A program made the position numbers and the translations under genes. This document shows, piece after piece, positions 18,840 through 29,197 of a DNA stretch of 64,000 nt. This stretch comes from Paucimonas lemoignei (GTDB taxonomy: Bacteria; Pseudomonadota; Gammaproteobacteria; Pseudomonadales; Pseudomonadaceae). The stretch's first letter is position 1. Each line of letters starts with the position of its first letter. The notes under the pieces were generated by a model. The model searched no databases. It was given only the letters and a program-made list of their open reading frames with translations, and was not told the DNA's origin. The DNA lies in contig LS483371.1 of NCBI GenBank assembly GCA_900475325.1, positions 2,170,001-2,234,000 of the forward strand. Reading direction: 5' to 3'.

Positions 18840-20132
18840 TCAGCCAGCGGCTACAGCCCCAGGCGCTTGCAGCTTTTGCCCGCCCTTGCGGAAGAGCACC
18901 AGAGTAGCCACCAGACCAAGAATCGCTGCGCCAGTTAGCCAGATACCCGGCGCGGCCTTGTTATCCAGCGCATGGATCAGATAAGTACAAGCCGCCGGGG
19001 TGAAGCCGCCAAAGGTCGCCGTCGCCAGGCTGTAGGCCAGGGAGAAGCCCGTGGTGCGCACTTCGACCGGCATGATTTCGGTCAGGGCCACAACCATTGC
19101 GCCGTTGTACGAGCCATAGAGGAACGACAGCCACAACTCGACCATCAGCAGGTTGCCGAAGCTTGGATTCGCCACCAGCCACGAAAGGGCAGGGTAGGCC
19201 GTCGCAATGGCGAGCACGGTTGCTGAAACAAGCAGCGGTTTACGACCGATACGGTCAGAAAGCGCGCCCATGATCGGCAGCCAGATGAAGTTCGAGATAC
19301 CCACGCAGACCGTGACCAGCAGGCTGTCCAGGTCCGACAGATGCAGTTCGTTTTTGCCGAAGGTCGGCGTGTAGGCCGTGATCAGGTAGAACGACACAGT
19401 CGTCATGACCACCAGCGCCATGCCGCCGATCACCAGGCCGAAGTTCTGACCAATCGAACGCACCACTTCCTTCAAGGTTGGGCGATGCGTACGGGCCTGG
19501 AATTCCGGTGTTTCTTCCATGGAACGACGGATGACGAAGATCACCGGCACGATCAGGCAACCAATCAGGAACGGCACGCGCCAGCCCCATTCGCCCATTT
19601 CTTCGGGGCTCAGCCAGTGGTTCAAGGCCACGCCCAACAGGCCGGCGAAGACCACAGCTGCCTGCTGACTTGCAGACTGCCAGCTGACAAAGAAGCCTTT
19701 GCGGCCGGGGGTGGAAATTTCCGCGAGATAAACCGACACGCCACCGAGTTCGACGCCTGCCGAGAAGCCTTGCAGCAATCGACCGAGCAATACCAGCAGC
19801 GGTGCCGCCACGCCCAGGGTGGCATAACCCGGCACGCAGGCAATCAGCACCGTACCCATAGCCATCATTGCCAGGGTGACGACCAGGCCTTTCTTGCGGC
19901 CGTGACGGTCGATGTAGGCACCGAGGAAAATGGCGCCCAGCGGACGCATCAGGAAGCCTGCGCCAAAGGTTGCCAGGGACAGCATCAGCGAGGCGAAAGC
20001 GCTGTCGGTGGGGAAGAAGGTCTTGGCGATGGCCGTGGCGTAGAAGCCATAGACCATGAAGTCAAACATTTCAAGGAAGTTGCCGCTGACAACGCGAAAG
20101 ATCGCTTTGCCTTTGCCTGTATTCGAGGCCAT
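18840..20132 (-). CDS. MFS metabolite:proton symporter, citrate/tricarballylate type
   Basis: A 430-residue inner-membrane MFS transporter with 12 predicted spans. The MHS-subfamily signature is clear: [20 protein letters not shown] at the start, [20 protein letters not shown] in loop 2-3 and [13 protein letters not shown] in helix 4. Closest in my memory are CitA/TcuC-like citrate or tricarballylate proton symporters, so a C6 tricarboxylate substrate is likely but not proven. It stands alone on the minus strand, divergent from sthA, at a place where P. aeruginosa carries the nqr region. Confidence 0.85.
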   Translation of the reverse strand: MASNTGKGKAIFRVVSGNFLEMFDFMVYGFYATAIAKTFFPTDSAFASLMLSLATFGAGFLMRPLGAIFLGAYIDRHGRKKGLVVTLAMMAMGTVLIACVPGYATLGVAAPLLVLLGRLLQGFSAGVELGGVSVYLAEISTPGRKGFFVSWQSASQQAAVVFAGLLGVALNHWLSPEEMGEWGWRVPFLIGCLIVPVIFVIRRSMEETPEFQARTHRPTLKEVVRSIGQNFGLVIGGMALVVMTTVSFYLITAYTPTFGKNELHLSDLDSLLVTVCVGISNFIWLPIMGALSDRIGRKPLLVSATVLAIATAYPALSWLVANPSFGNLLMVELWLSFLYGSYNGAMVVALTEIMPVEVRTTGFSLAYSLATATFGGFTPAACTYLIHALDNKAAPGIWLTGAAILGLVATLVLFRKGGQKLQAPGAVAAG

Positions 20133-20523
20133 GGAAGTTTCTCACTTAGGCTGTCTGGTCAGGGGCAGACGCCAGCGTGGTCAAGCTGGAGCGGCGCCGA
20201 CCCCTCAAGGATCCGTTGTAGTTTTGTGTCCTGCTGCTTGGTCAAGGCTCCTTGCCTGCACACATCGCAATTGTAACCATATGTGTAAAAGCCATTAAAG
20301 ACAACTCTTGCTACTTAACCTTCGTATGCCATGGCTGGGCGATGACGATGAGCGGCATTTAGTCGCAGACAAAATTGGCCTTCGGCGCTACCAACGGTTA
20401 ATGTTCCACGCTTTGGCGACGGTTTAGACTGCGCCTCGGGTTTTGATCCTTCACGCCGCTGGCCGCGGTGTGATTTAGCCAGAGCTGCCAGAGTGGCAGT
20501 TCGGCCTGTTCTAAGGAGTACGC
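20133..20523. other. Intergenic region between MFS gene and sthA, no gene seen
   Basis: This 391-base gap separates divergent genes and must hold both promoters. I saw no strong consensus promoter, no REP pair and no convincing small gene. The only clear element is the sthA ribosome site at 20513-20518. Confidence 0.5.
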
Positions 20524-21918
20524 ATGGCTGTCTACAACTACGACGTGGTGGTACTGGGTTCCGGTCCTGCCGGGGAAGGCGCGGCAATGAACGCTGCGAA
20601 GGCGGGGCGCAAGGTTGCGATGGTCGATAGCCGTCGGCAGGTCGGTGGCAACTGCACTCATTTGGGCACCATCCCGTCCAAGGCCCTGCGTCACTCGGTC
20701 AAGCAAATCATCCACTTCAACACCAACCCGATGTTCCGGGCCATTGGCGAGCCGCGCTGGTTCTCGTTCCCGGACGTATTGAAGAACGCTGAAATCGTTA
20801 TCTCCAAGCAGGTCTCTTCGCGTACCGGCTACTACGCCCGCAATCGGGTCGACGTGTTTTTCGGCACGGGCAGCTTCGCCGATGAGAACAGCATTGATGT
20901 GGTGTGTGGCAATGGCGTAGTTGAAAAGCTGGTCGCCAATCAGATCATCGTCGCCACTGGCTCGCGGCCTTATCGCCCGGCTGATATCGACTTTTCCCAC
21001 AAGCGTATCTACGACAGCGATACCATCCTCAGCCTCGGCCACACCCCGCGCAAACTGATCATCTACGGTGCAGGCGTTATCGGCTGTGAGTACGCCTCGA
21101 TCTTCAGTGGCCTGGGTGTGATGGTTGAGCTGGTGGATAACCGCGATCAGCTGCTGAGCTTCCTGGATTCGGAAATCTCCCAGGCGCTGAGCTATCACTT
21201 CAGCAACAACAACGTGATGGTTCGCCACAACGAAGAATACGAGAAGGTCGAAGGGCTGGATAACGGCGTGGTCCTGCACCTCAAATCCGGCAAGAAGATC
21301 AAGGCAGACGCTTTGCTCTGGTGTAACGGCCGCACCGGCAATACCGACAAGCTGGGCCTGGAGAACGTGGGCATCAAGGCCAACGGTCGCGGGCAGATTG
21401 AAGTCGATGAAAACTATCGCACCAGCGTGCCCAACATTTACGGCGCGGGCGACGTGATCGGTTGGCCAAGCCTGGCCAGTGCAGCGTATGACCAGGGTCG
21501 TTCAGCCGCGGGCAGCCTGGTGGATAACGGCAGCTGGCGTTACGTCAACGACGTGCCGACCGGGATCTACACCATTCCGGAAATCAGCTCGATCGGCAAA
21601 AACGAGCACGAGCTGACCCAGGCCAAAGTGCCTTACGAAGTGGGCAAGGCGTTCTTCAAGGGCATGGCGCGGGCACAGATTTCCGGTGAGCGCGTGGGGA
21701 TGCTGAAGATTCTGTTCCACCGGGAAACTCTTGAGGTGCTGGGCGTGCATTGCTTTGGCGACCAGGCATCGGAAATTGTGCACATCGGCCAGGCCATTAT
21801 GAACCAGCCCGGTGAAGCCAACACCCTCAAGTATTTCGTCAACACCACCTTCAACTACCCGACCATGGCCGAAGCCTATCGGGTAGCCGCTTATGACGGC
21901 CTGAACCGGCTTTTTTAA
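20524..21918 (+). CDS. sthA: Soluble pyridine nucleotide transhydrogenase
   Basis: A 464-residue cytoplasmic flavoprotein that transfers hydride between NADPH and NAD+, draining excess NADPH. The FAD-binding motif [17 protein letters not shown] opens the protein; the NAD-binding motif is [14 protein letters not shown]; the FAD-binding GAGDVIG and the dimerisation domain follow. In the redox-site position it has [15 protein letters not shown], a single Cys with Thr in place of the second Cys, as expected for SthA rather than lipoamide dehydrogenase. An AAGGAG site precedes the ATG. Confidence 0.97.
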   Translation: MAVYNYDVVVLGSGPAGEGAAMNAAKAGRKVAMVDSRRQVGGNCTHLGTIPSKALRHSVKQIIHFNTNPMFRAIGEPRWFSFPDVLKNAEIVISKQVSSRTGYYARNRVDVFFGTGSFADENSIDVVCGNGVVEKLVANQIIVATGSRPYRPADIDFSHKRIYDSDTILSLGHTPRKLIIYGAGVIGCEYASIFSGLGVMVELVDNRDQLLSFLDSEISQALSYHFSNNNVMVRHNEEYEKVEGLDNGVVLHLKSGKKIKADALLWCNGRTGNTDKLGLENVGIKANGRGQIEVDENYRTSVPNIYGAGDVIGWPSLASAAYDQGRSAAGSLVDNGSWRYVNDVPTGIYTIPEISSIGKNEHELTQAKVPYEVGKAFFKGMARAQISGERVGMLKILFHRETLEVLGVHCFGDQASEIVHIGQAIMNQPGEANTLKYFVNTTFNYPTMAEAYRVAAYDGLNRLF

Positions 21919-21960
21919 GCGACTCCGGCCGGAGGCCTGAGCCGGCCGGGGAGACCGATT

Positions 21961-22683
21961 TCAGTAATTCTCGAGCGTGGCGCTGGCCAAACCGGGAAAG
22001 TCTGTAATCAGGCTGTCTACGCCGAAGTCGGCGAGTCTGCGCATCAGCGCGGGCTCGTTGACGGTCCAAACCGACACATGCAGACCCTGGTCCTGGGCTT
22101 TCTTCAGGCGCTCAGGGGTGCAGAGTGTCCAGTTCAACGCCAGCAACTCACAGCCGTAGCTTTGCGCGACTTTCAGCGGGTCCAGCCATGCGTACTCGGC
22201 GACCAGCCCGCGGCTGATGTCCGGAGTCAATTCCATCGCGGCGCGCAGCACTTCCCGTGAGCTGGACGTGATGGTCACTTTGTCCAGCACACCATGCCGT
22301 TGCGCCAGCTCGCGAATCGCCAGGACCGTCGTGGTTGCGCGGGTGCGCGAGGCGCTTTTGACTTCAAGTTGCCAGTGCTCGAAATTGCACTTTTCGAACA
22401 GTTCTTCCAGACGCGGAATCGGGCAGGGGTTGACCCAGCCGGGTCCGCCCTTGCGTGCGTCGTAGGTCACCAGATCGGTGGCGACATGCTCGTTGACCTT
22501 GCCGCGTCTATCGGTGGTGCGTTTCAGGGTCGGGTCGTGGATCACCATCAGCTCGCCATCGCGAGACAGATGCAGGTCCAGTTCACAGCGCCGCACGCCG
22601 TGCTTGAGGCATTCCTGAAAGCTGGTCAGGGTGTTTTCCGGTGCTTCGCCTTTGGCGCCGCGGTGGCCGTAGATAAGGGTCAC
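21961..22683 (-). CDS. Glycerophosphodiester phosphodiesterase
   Basis: A 240-residue GDPD TIM-barrel enzyme that hydrolyses glycerophosphodiesters to glycerol-3-phosphate and an alcohol. The catalytic signature is present: GHRGAKGEAPENTLTSF, then ELDLHLSRDGELMVIHD and the C-terminal VWTVNEPALM...GVDSLITDFP. There is no signal peptide, so it is a cytoplasmic UgpQ-like form rather than the periplasmic GlpQ. It is convergent with sthA; the 42-base gap contains a GC-rich GGCCGG inverted repeat without T-tract. Confidence 0.92.
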   Translation of the reverse strand: MTLIYGHRGAKGEAPENTLTSFQECLKHGVRRCELDLHLSRDGELMVIHDPTLKRTTDRRGKVNEHVATDLVTYDARKGGPGWVNPCPIPRLEELFEKCNFEHWQLEVKSASRTRATTTVLAIRELAQRHGVLDKVTITSSSREVLRAAMELTPDISRGLVAEYAWLDPLKVAQSYGCELLALNWTLCTPERLKKAQDQGLHVSVWTVNEPALMRRLADFGVDSLITDFPGLASATLENY

Positions 22684-22788
22684 GTTTACTCCTGGTGGCC
22701 TTTGAGGCGTTGGTCTTGGTGCGATTGCATGATCGTGAATTCAACCGGGGTCTCTGACGTTGCCCGTCTGCCTGACGCTAAATTGTTC

Positions 22789-22868
22789 TTGTAGGAGCCA
22801 ACTTGTTGGCGAGGCATTGGTTCTGCGTGCCCAGGAATATCGCCTCGCGAACAAGTTCGCTCCTACAG
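22789..22868. repeat. REP-type inverted repeat pair (GTAGGAGC...CGCGAACAAG family)
   Basis: TTGTAGGAGCCAACTTGTTGGCGAGGC (22789-22815, quoted core GTAGGAGCCAACTTGTTGG) faces GCCTCGCGAACAAGTTCG...CTACAG ending at 22868. A solitary degenerate copy lies near 31064-31092. Confidence 0.75.
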
Positions 22869-22878
22869 GGGTATGGTT

Positions 22879-23460
22879 TTATTCAGGCTGTTTCGCCTCA
22901 AGCGCGTGGCGTCGGATGGCGGCTTGTCGTTGCAAAATGTATCGGGCCAGCAATTGGCGCTGGGAGTCGGGCAGGTTGATGAACTCGGTCCCGACCTCGA
23001 ACTGACCGTCCGCAAGCGCGTCGCAATGGATCACTTTGGCGTGCAGCATCAAGGCCGAAGCCTGAGGCATCAGGACCATCTTGATCGACAATTGCGCATC
23101 CATTGGGTAGCTCCGGGCACTCTCAAATTGCACGCCGCCTTCGGAAATGATCACGGGCTGCGGGGCTCCGAGCTTGCTCAAAGCGGTTTGCGCGACTACC
23201 TGGCCAAGCAGATCAATACGCTTGCTCAACGATTGCAGCAGGCTGCTCAACACGCGATCGCGTTCATCGACCTGGCGCAGCAGGTGCTGGGATTCGAACT
23301 CGTTGACGTGCAATTCGCTGAGCAATTCGAACAGGGCAGAGGTCTCGCGCATGGCACTGTGGCCTGCCGGATCGGTCGCGGACAGGAGGTTAATTTCCAG
23401 TGCGACGCTGTCCTCGATACGGTAGTATTCGCGGCGTTCTTCTTCATCTAATGTCGACAT
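22879..23460 (-). CDS. PilZ-domain protein (degenerate c-di-GMP site)
   Basis: A 193-residue protein with an N-terminal RREYYRIED stretch that fits the RxxxR half of a PilZ c-di-GMP site. The second half (D/N-x-S-x-x-G) appears as IISEGG, so the Asp/Asn is replaced by Ile. Middle residues 55-100 are heptad-like and probably helical (LHVNEFESQHLLRQVDERDRVLSSLL). A longer frame runs to 23577, but the ATG at 23460 gives the typical MSTLDEEERREYYRI N-terminus. It lies divergent from lolC. Confidence 0.8.
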   Translation of the reverse strand: MSTLDEEERREYYRIEDSVALEINLLSATDPAGHSAMRETSALFELLSELHVNEFESQHLLRQVDERDRVLSSLLQSLSKRIDLLGQVVAQTALSKLGAPQPVIISEGGVQFESARSYPMDAQLSIKMVLMPQASALMLHAKVIHCDALADGQFEVGTEFINLPDSQRQLLARYILQRQAAIRRHALEAKQPE

Positions 23461-23585
23461 GGCGAACCCATGGTAGCGGCGGTTGTCATAGTGGTTGCTC
23501 GCAGTGCTCAGAGTGTTTTCGAGTGTAAGGCTGCAGGCCAGGACCCGCCACAAGGACGTTCCCATTCCTCCGAACAAGTCCCTAA

Positions 23586-24836
23586 ATGTTCAGACCTCTT
23601 TTTGTATTCATAGGCACGCGTTATACCCGTGCAAAACGCCGTAATCATTTCGTCTCCTTCATTTCCCTGACTTCCATGATCGGCCTCGCCCTGGGCGTAG
23701 TGGTGATGATAGTCGTCTTATCGGTGATGAACGGCTTTGATCACGAAATGCGCACCCGCGTGCTCGGCATGGTCCCTCACGCCACTATCGAATCCGGCGA
23801 ACCGATCAGCAATTGGCAGGGCCTGGCCGACAAGGTCAAACAGAACCCGCAGGTGCTGGCCGTTGCGCCGTTCACCCAGATGCAGGGTTTGTTGACCAAC
23901 AATGGTCAGGTGCAGAAAGTCCTGCTCAATGCCATCGACCCGGTACAGGAACGTAAAGTTTCGATCATCGATAACTTCATGAAGCAGGGCAAACTGGACG
24001 ACCTTGCTCCAGGCGGCTTCGGCATCGTGATCGGCGACAAGGCCGCCACCAAGCTGGGCGTGGCGGTGGGCGACAAGGTGACCTTCGTGGCCCCCGAAGT
24101 GACCGTGACGCCGGCCGGCATGTTTCCGCGCATGAAGCGCTTTACCGTGGTGGGGATCTTCCACGTGGGCGCTGGCGAACTGGACGGCTACCTGGGGCTT
24201 ACCAACATCGAAGATCTGGGCCGGTTGCATCGCTGGAAGGCCGATCAGGTGCAAGGCTTGCGCCTCAAGTTCGAGGACCTGTTCGAAGCGCCGCGCACCT
24301 CTTATCAGATCGCCCAGACCCTTGGCGATCACAACTACTATTCCCGCGACTGGACCCGCACCCACGGCAATCTGTATCAGGCGATCCGCATGGAAAAAGC
24401 CATGATCGGCTTGTTGCTGTTGCTGATCGTGGCCGTGGCGGCGTTCAACATCATTTCCACCTTGGTCATGGTGGTCAACGACAAGAAAGGCGATATCGCG
24501 ATCCTGCGCACCCTGGGCTCGACGCCGGGGCAGATCATGGCGATTTTCATGGTCCAGGGGACGGTCATCGGAGTGGTGGGTACCTTTATAGGTGCCGTGC
24601 TGGGGATGCTTGCCGCCCTGAATGTCAGCGCCGCGATTGCCGCGCTCGAAGGCCTGATCGGCCACAAGTTTCTCAATGCCGACGTTTACTTCATCGACTA
24701 CCTGCCTTCGCAATTGATGGCCGAAGACGTGCTGATGGTCTGCGGCGCTGCATTGATCCTGAGTTTCCTCGCCACCCTGTATCCGGCCTGGCGTGCTGCG
24801 CGCACCCAACCGGCGGAGGCGTTACGTTATGAGTGA
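23586..24836 (+). CDS. lolC: Lipoprotein-releasing ABC transporter permease LolC
   Basis: A 416-residue inner-membrane permease with one N-terminal span, a large periplasmic domain and three C-terminal spans carrying the FtsX fold. With LolD and LolE it extracts outer-membrane lipoproteins and passes them to LolA. The N-terminal signature [20 protein letters not shown] and the coupling loop [20 protein letters not shown] are characteristic. It is closely similar to LolE downstream (same N-terminus and same loop). The lolD frame starts within a few bases of the stop. Confidence 0.95.
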   Translation: MFRPLFVFIGTRYTRAKRRNHFVSFISLTSMIGLALGVVVMIVVLSVMNGFDHEMRTRVLGMVPHATIESGEPISNWQGLADKVKQNPQVLAVAPFTQMQGLLTNNGQVQKVLLNAIDPVQERKVSIIDNFMKQGKLDDLAPGGFGIVIGDKAATKLGVAVGDKVTFVAPEVTVTPAGMFPRMKRFTVVGIFHVGAGELDGYLGLTNIEDLGRLHRWKADQVQGLRLKFEDLFEAPRTSYQIAQTLGDHNYYSRDWTRTHGNLYQAIRMEKAMIGLLLLLIVAVAAFNIISTLVMVVNDKKGDIAILRTLGSTPGQIMAIFMVQGTVIGVVGTFIGAVLGMLAALNVSAAIAALEGLIGHKFLNADVYFIDYLPSQLMAEDVLMVCGAALILSFLATLYPAWRAARTQPAEALRYE

Positions 24837-24843
24837 GTCGGGC

Positions 24844-25527
24844 ATGAGTGATAAAGCAGTATTGAGTTGCCGCAACCTGGGCAAATCCTACGAGGAAGGT
24901 CCTGAGTCGGTGGTGGTCCTGTCGGGGCTGCAACTGGAATTGTTTCCGGGCGAGCGCATCGCGATTGTCGGCAGCTCGGGCTCGGGCAAAAGTACCTTGC
25001 TCAATCTGCTGGGCGGCCTGGACACACCTTCCGAGGGCAGTGTCTGGCTGGCGGGGGAAGAGCTTTCGGCACTGGGCGAAAAAGCCCGTGGCTTGCTGCG
25101 TAATCGGTCGTTGGGCTTTGTTTATCAGTTCCACCACCTGTTGCCGGAGTTCACCGCGCTGGAAAACGTCTGCATGCCGCTGCTGATCGGCAAGACCGCC
25201 ATCCCGGAAGCCCGCAAGCGTGCCACTGCGTTGCTGGAGCGGGTAGGGCTCGGGCATCGACTGGCGCATAAGCCGTCCGAGTTGTCAGGCGGCGAACGTC
25301 AGCGTGTGGCGATCGCCCGAGCGCTGGTCAACCAGCCAGGGCTGGTGATGCTCGACGAGCCCACCGGCAACCTTGACCACCATACGGCGCAAGGCATTCA
25401 GGATTTGATGCTCGAGCTGAGCACATCCTCGCGCACGGCGTTCCTGGTGGTGACTCATGACATGAACCTGGCCCGGCAGATGGACCGCGTCTGGCGTCTG
25501 GAAGATGGTCGTCTGGTCGAAGCTTGA
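24844..25527 (+). CDS. lolD: Lipoprotein-releasing ABC transporter ATPase LolD
   Basis: A 227-residue ABC ATPase that powers LolCE. Walker A is GSSGSGKST, the signature is [15 protein letters not shown] and Walker B is [11 protein letters not shown]. Two ATGs are possible: 24829 overlaps the lolC stop and 24844 gives [16 protein letters not shown], the length and N-terminus I recall for the family; I chose 24844. It is translationally close-coupled to lolC and followed by lolE after 69 bases. Confidence 0.95.
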   Translation: MSDKAVLSCRNLGKSYEEGPESVVVLSGLQLELFPGERIAIVGSSGSGKSTLLNLLGGLDTPSEGSVWLAGEELSALGEKARGLLRNRSLGFVYQFHHLLPEFTALENVCMPLLIGKTAIPEARKRATALLERVGLGHRLAHKPSELSGGERQRVAIARALVNQPGLVMLDEPTGNLDHHTAQGIQDLMLELSTSSRTAFLVVTHDMNLARQMDRVWRLEDGRLVEA

Positions 25528-25534
25528 TGGTTAA

Positions 25535-25570
25535 CCCGGCGCAATTGATCGCGTCGGGCTGAGTTTTTTT
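25535..25570 (+). terminator. Hairpin with T7 tract between lolD and lolE
   Basis: CCCGGCGC (25535-25542) and GCGTCGGG (25551-25558) form an 8-bp stem with one G-U pair and an 8-base loop, and seven T follow after five bases (25564-25570). It could attenuate read-through into lolE, which would otherwise share the operon. Confidence 0.45.
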
Positions 25571-25596
25571 GCGGTACTTTTTACGGTGCAATACCC

Positions 25597-26841
25597 ATGT
25601 TCAGACCGTTATCAATTTTTATTGGCACGCGCTACACCCGCGCCAAGCGCCGCAACCATTTCATCTCGTTCATTTCCATGACCTCGATGATCGGGCTGGC
25701 GCTGGGTGTGCTGGCGATGATCGTCGTGCTGTCGGTGATGAATGGTTTTCAGCGGGAAATGAGTTCGCGGATTCTCGGCATGGTGCCCCACGCGGTCATC
25801 GCCGGGGTTCAGCCCCTCGATGACTGGAAGCCGGTGGCCGCTGCTTCCCTGAAAAATCCGGAAGTCACTGCTGCCGTTCCCTTTACCGAAATGGACGGCA
25901 TGCTCTCCTACAAGGGCGCGATGCAGCCGATCCAGATCAGCGGCGTCGATCCGGCGCTGGAACACGAAGTTTCGATCGTCGCCAAGCACATCGTGCAGGG
26001 CAAGCTTGAAGACCTGAAAGCGGGGGACTTCGGCGTGGTGCTGGGCGAATTGAGCGCCCGTCGTTTTCGCCTGAACGTCGGCGACAAGTTGACCCTGATC
26101 GTCCCGGAAATCAGCAGCGCGCCGGGTGGCATTACCCCGCGTCTGCAACGCCTGACCGTGGTTGGCATCTTCAAGGTCGGTGCCGAGCTTGATGGCTCCA
26201 TGGCGCTGATCAACGTTGCCGATGCTGCGCAGATCCAGCGCTGGCAGCCCAATCAAGTGCAGGGCGTGCGTCTGGCCTTGAAGGATCTGTACAAAGCCCC
26301 CGAAGTCTCCGCAGCCATTGCAGGTGGCCTGGGCGCTGATTACAAAGCTGACGACTGGACCCACACCCAAGGCAGCCTGTTCAGCGCCATGAAGATGGAA
26401 AAAACCATGATCGGCCTGCTGTTGCTGATGATCGTTGCAGTGGCAGCGTTCAACATCATTGCCACGCTGATCATGGTGGTCAACGACAAGGGCGCGGACA
26501 TCGCGATCCTGCGCACCATCGGTGCCACGCCACGGCAGATCATGACCATCTTCATGGTGCAGGGCACGGTGATCGGTATCGTCGGCACTATCATTGGTGG
26601 CGTGCTGGGGATCATTGCCGCGATCAACGTCAGCAGTCTGGTGGGCTGGGTCGAGCGGGTCAGCGGTCAGCACATCTTCAGCTCTGATGTGTACTTCATC
26701 AACAACCTGCCTTCCGAGCTGCAGGCAGGTGACGTGGTGCTGATTTGCAGCGCGGGTTTTATCCTCAGCTTCCTGGCCACGTTGTACCCAGCATGGCGTG
26801 CGGCGCAGATCCAGCCGGCGCATGCGTTGCGGTATGAGTGA
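25597..26841 (+). CDS. lolE: Lipoprotein-releasing ABC transporter permease LolE
   Basis: A 414-residue FtsX-fold permease closely similar to LolC: it shares [21 protein letters not shown] at the start, the GMVPHA periplasmic motif and the coupling loop LRTIGATPRQIMTIFMVQGT. LolE is the lipoprotein-binding permease of the LolCDE complex. It follows lolD by 69 bases, with a possible attenuator between. The two permeases are paralogues flanking the shared ATPase. Confidence 0.93.
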   Translation: MFRPLSIFIGTRYTRAKRRNHFISFISMTSMIGLALGVLAMIVVLSVMNGFQREMSSRILGMVPHAVIAGVQPLDDWKPVAAASLKNPEVTAAVPFTEMDGMLSYKGAMQPIQISGVDPALEHEVSIVAKHIVQGKLEDLKAGDFGVVLGELSARRFRLNVGDKLTLIVPEISSAPGGITPRLQRLTVVGIFKVGAELDGSMALINVADAAQIQRWQPNQVQGVRLALKDLYKAPEVSAAIAGGLGADYKADDWTHTQGSLFSAMKMEKTMIGLLLLMIVAVAAFNIIATLIMVVNDKGADIAILRTIGATPRQIMTIFMVQGTVIGIVGTIIGGVLGIIAAINVSSLVGWVERVSGQHIFSSDVYFINNLPSELQAGDVVLICSAGFILSFLATLYPAWRAAQIQPAHALRYE

Positions 26842-26864
26842 TTAGCAGGATTTTCACCATCCCC

Positions 26865-26953
26865 GTGGGAGCGAGCTTGCTCGCGAAGAGGTCATTCCAA
26901 TCGGCACATTCCTTGAGCTGGAACTCCGTCTTCGCGAGCAAGCTCGCTCCCAC
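26865..26953. repeat. REP-type inverted repeat pair (GTGGGAGCGAGCTTGCTCGCGAAG family)
   Basis: Two 25-base arms (26865-26889 and 26929-26953) are perfect complements: GTGGGAGCGAGCTTGCTCGC continuing GAAGA, and its reverse. The element lies between lolE and the convergent sensor kinase gene. Confidence 0.85.
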
Positions 26954-27011
26954 AAGATTGAGGATTGCACAGACCTCCACCCCAGTCGCTCTCAATAAAG
27001 AGCACTGGTTG

Positions 27012-28364
27012 CTAGCCCGGCAACTCAATCAAAAACCGCGTCACGCCATCTTTCGACTCGCAACCAATCGTCCCACCATGAGCCTGAATAATCGAACGGG
27101 TGATCGCCAGGCCCAGCCCTGCATGCTCTGTGCTGTCACTGCGGGCCTGATCCGCACGATAGAAGCGGTCGAACAGGCGCGGTAGCAGCAGTGCCGGAAT
27201 ATCCGGCCCACTGTTCGCCACCTCGACTCGCACGCGCTTGTCTGCTTCGCTCAATATGACGTTCACGTAGCCACTGGCGGGCGTATGGCGCACGGCATTG
27301 TCCAGCAGGTTGGAAAGCACCCGTCGCAACATTGTTCTGTCGCCATTGATGCTTGCCTGGCCCTCGCTGCTCAGCGTGACTTGTGCGTCTTCCGCCAGGG
27401 GCGCGAAGAATTCCATTACCGCCTGAACCTCATCCTGCAACTGCAAATGCTCGCGGCTGGGCATGATCAAGCCATGCTCGGCTTTTGCGAGGTAGAGCAT
27501 GTCATTGACCATCTGCGCCATGCCTTGCAGTTCTTCGAGGTTGCTCAATAGCGCTTCTCGATAGTCTTCAAGTTCTCTGGGCCGGGTGAGGGTCACCTGG
27601 GTGTGGGTCAGCAGATTGGATAACGGCGTGCGCAGCTCATGCGCGATGTCGGCTGAAAACGCCGACAGTCGCTGAAAGCCGTCATCGAGCCTGGCGAGCA
27701 TCGCGTTGAACGCCTGAGTCAACTCTGCCAGTTCGGCGGGCATTTGCTCCCGGGGCAAGCGTGTCGTCAGGGAGCTGGCAGACACACTCGCGGCGATCTG
27801 GCTCATGTGCCGCAAGGGACGCAAACCGCTGCGTGCTGCCCACGCCCCCAGCAGTGCAGTGGCCAGAGCCGAGAGGCCTACCGTGAGCCAGATCAGGCGC
27901 TGCATCCGCTGCAGAAAGTGTTGGTGATGGGTTATGTCAAGCAGCAGGGTCATTTGTGGCCCATCGGGCGAAGCGGGGTCAAGGGGCGCGCTGTAAGTGC
28001 GATACGCGGCCTCGTCACTGAGCAGAGTATGCAGCCCGACCTGGACGGGCGATGACGGCTCCAGCGGTGCGCTGTCAAACCACAGCCGCTGATCTGGGCC
28101 GCTGACGCGCAGCTCAAGATCGGGTTGGTGGGCCAACTCGGCTTGCAGTGCTGACTCGCGCCTGGTCAGCTCCTGCGCAGTGCGGACGTCGTGTAGCACG
28201 CTGCGCAGGCCCGGCAACTTGCTCTCCAGCAGTTGCTGATCCAGCTCGATGAAATGGGTTTCACTGGCATGGTTGAACAGCACCCCGGCCACCAGCGAAA
28301 CCACGGCCGTACAGGCAGCGAACAATAACGCCAGGCGGCTGGCCAGCGACCATCGGCGGATCAT
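27012..28364 (-). CDS. copS: Heavy-metal (copper) sensor histidine kinase CopS-like
   Basis: A 450-residue membrane kinase with two spans (about 10-30 and 168-188), a periplasmic sensor domain, a HAMP domain, the H-box [19 protein letters not shown] (His near residue 240) and the ATPase N-box NLLDNAVRH with G-box [12 protein letters not shown]. It belongs to the CusS/CopS/CinS family (heavy-metal sensor kinases). It overlaps copR by four bases (ATGA), so the pair is one transcript. The nearby cupredoxin supports a copper signal; silver or another metal cannot be excluded. Confidence 0.9.
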   Translation of the reverse strand: MIRRWSLASRLALLFAACTAVVSLVAGVLFNHASETHFIELDQQLLESKLPGLRSVLHDVRTAQELTRRESALQAELAHQPDLELRVSGPDQRLWFDSAPLEPSSPVQVGLHTLLSDEAAYRTYSAPLDPASPDGPQMTLLLDITHHQHFLQRMQRLIWLTVGLSALATALLGAWAARSGLRPLRHMSQIAASVSASSLTTRLPREQMPAELAELTQAFNAMLARLDDGFQRLSAFSADIAHELRTPLSNLLTHTQVTLTRPRELEDYREALLSNLEELQGMAQMVNDMLYLAKAEHGLIMPSREHLQLQDEVQAVMEFFAPLAEDAQVTLSSEGQASINGDRTMLRRVLSNLLDNAVRHTPASGYVNVILSEADKRVRVEVANSGPDIPALLLPRLFDRFYRADQARSDSTEHAGLGLAITRSIIQAHGGTIGCESKDGVTRFLIELPG

Positions 28365-29041
28365 GCCGGGCGCTCTTCAAGCACGTAGCCCATGCCGCGC
28401 ACGGTATGGATCAGCTTGTCCGCGAACTCGTCGTCGATCTTCAGGCGCAGGCGGCGGATCGCGACTTCGATCACGTTGGTGTCGCTGTCGAAGTTGATGT
28501 CCCAGACCTGCGAGGCAATCAGGGATTTGGGCAACACCTCGCCCTGGCGTCTTAGCAACAGTTCCAGCAGTGAGAACTCCTTGGCGGTCAGGTCGATGCG
28601 TTTGCCACTGCGCTCAACCCGGCGGCGCAGCAAGTCCAGGCGCAGGTCGGCCAGGTGCAGGTGAGTTTCCTGCGCCGGGCTGCTGCCCCGACGCAACAGG
28701 CTGCGCACTCTGGCCAGTAGCTCGGAAAACGCGAAGGGCTTGACCAGGTAATCATCGGCGCCCAGCTCAAGGCCTTTGACTCGATCTTCGACGGCATCAC
28801 GCGCTGTCAGGAACAGTACTGGCGTCGCCAGCCCTGCGTCGCGCACTGCTTGCAGGATTTGCCAGCCGCTACGTCCAGGCAGCATCACATCCAGAATCAG
28901 CAGCGCGTAGTCGCCGCTCAGTGCCAGCTGTTGACCCATGTCGCCATCGGCTTCCAGCTCGGTGCTGAATCCCGCTTCACTGAGGCCCTGACGCAGATAG
29001 TGGCCGGTTTTGGGTTGATCTTCGACGATCAGTATCTTCAT
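28361..29041 (-). CDS. copR: Copper response regulator CopR/CusR-like (OmpR family)
   Basis: A 226-residue regulator with a receiver domain ([20 protein letters not shown], phospho-acceptor Asp in [13 protein letters not shown], Lys in [13 protein letters not shown]) and a winged-helix DNA-binding domain with [15 protein letters not shown]. The CopR/CinR type activates copper-resistance genes. The start at 29041 is chosen because it gives the standard receiver N-terminus; the open frame continues upstream without sense. It is divergent from copI, with a CopR/CusR-like box between. Confidence 0.93.
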   Translation of the reverse strand: MKILIVEDQPKTGHYLRQGLSEAGFSTELEADGDMGQQLALSGDYALLILDVMLPGRSGWQILQAVRDAGLATPVLFLTARDAVEDRVKGLELGADDYLVKPFAFSELLARVRSLLRRGSSPAQETHLHLADLRLDLLRRRVERSGKRIDLTAKEFSLLELLLRRQGEVLPKSLIASQVWDINFDSDTNVIEVAIRRLRLKIDDEFADKLIHTVRGMGYVLEERPA

Positions 29042-29108
29042 GAGTGACTCATAAAACAGCAGTGCAAAAGGACGCTTTATAGCGCAAGCGGCTCGCTCAG
29101 ATCGCAAC

Positions 29109-29124
29109 CTGACAACTTTGTAAT
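29109..29124. promoter_or_regulatory. CopR/CusR-like operator
   Basis: CTGACAACTTTGTAAT matches the published CusR box TGACAA-NN-TTGTCAT with one mismatch. It lies 74 bases before copI and 68 bases before copR, so it probably serves the copI promoter and may autoregulate copRS. Confidence 0.7.
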
Positions 29125-29197
29125 CTTGCTGTCAGCTTGCTGGCAGTGCCGCGCTTCTAGTGTGCGAGCATTGATTGTCGCTCATTTGGAGAGCCCT

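Noticed and set aside
23718..26823. Long minus-strand frames at 23718-24809 and 25612-26823
   Set aside because: They are antisense shadows of the paralogous lolC and lolE; their His/Asp/Gln-rich similarity to each other reflects the similarity of the sense genes.
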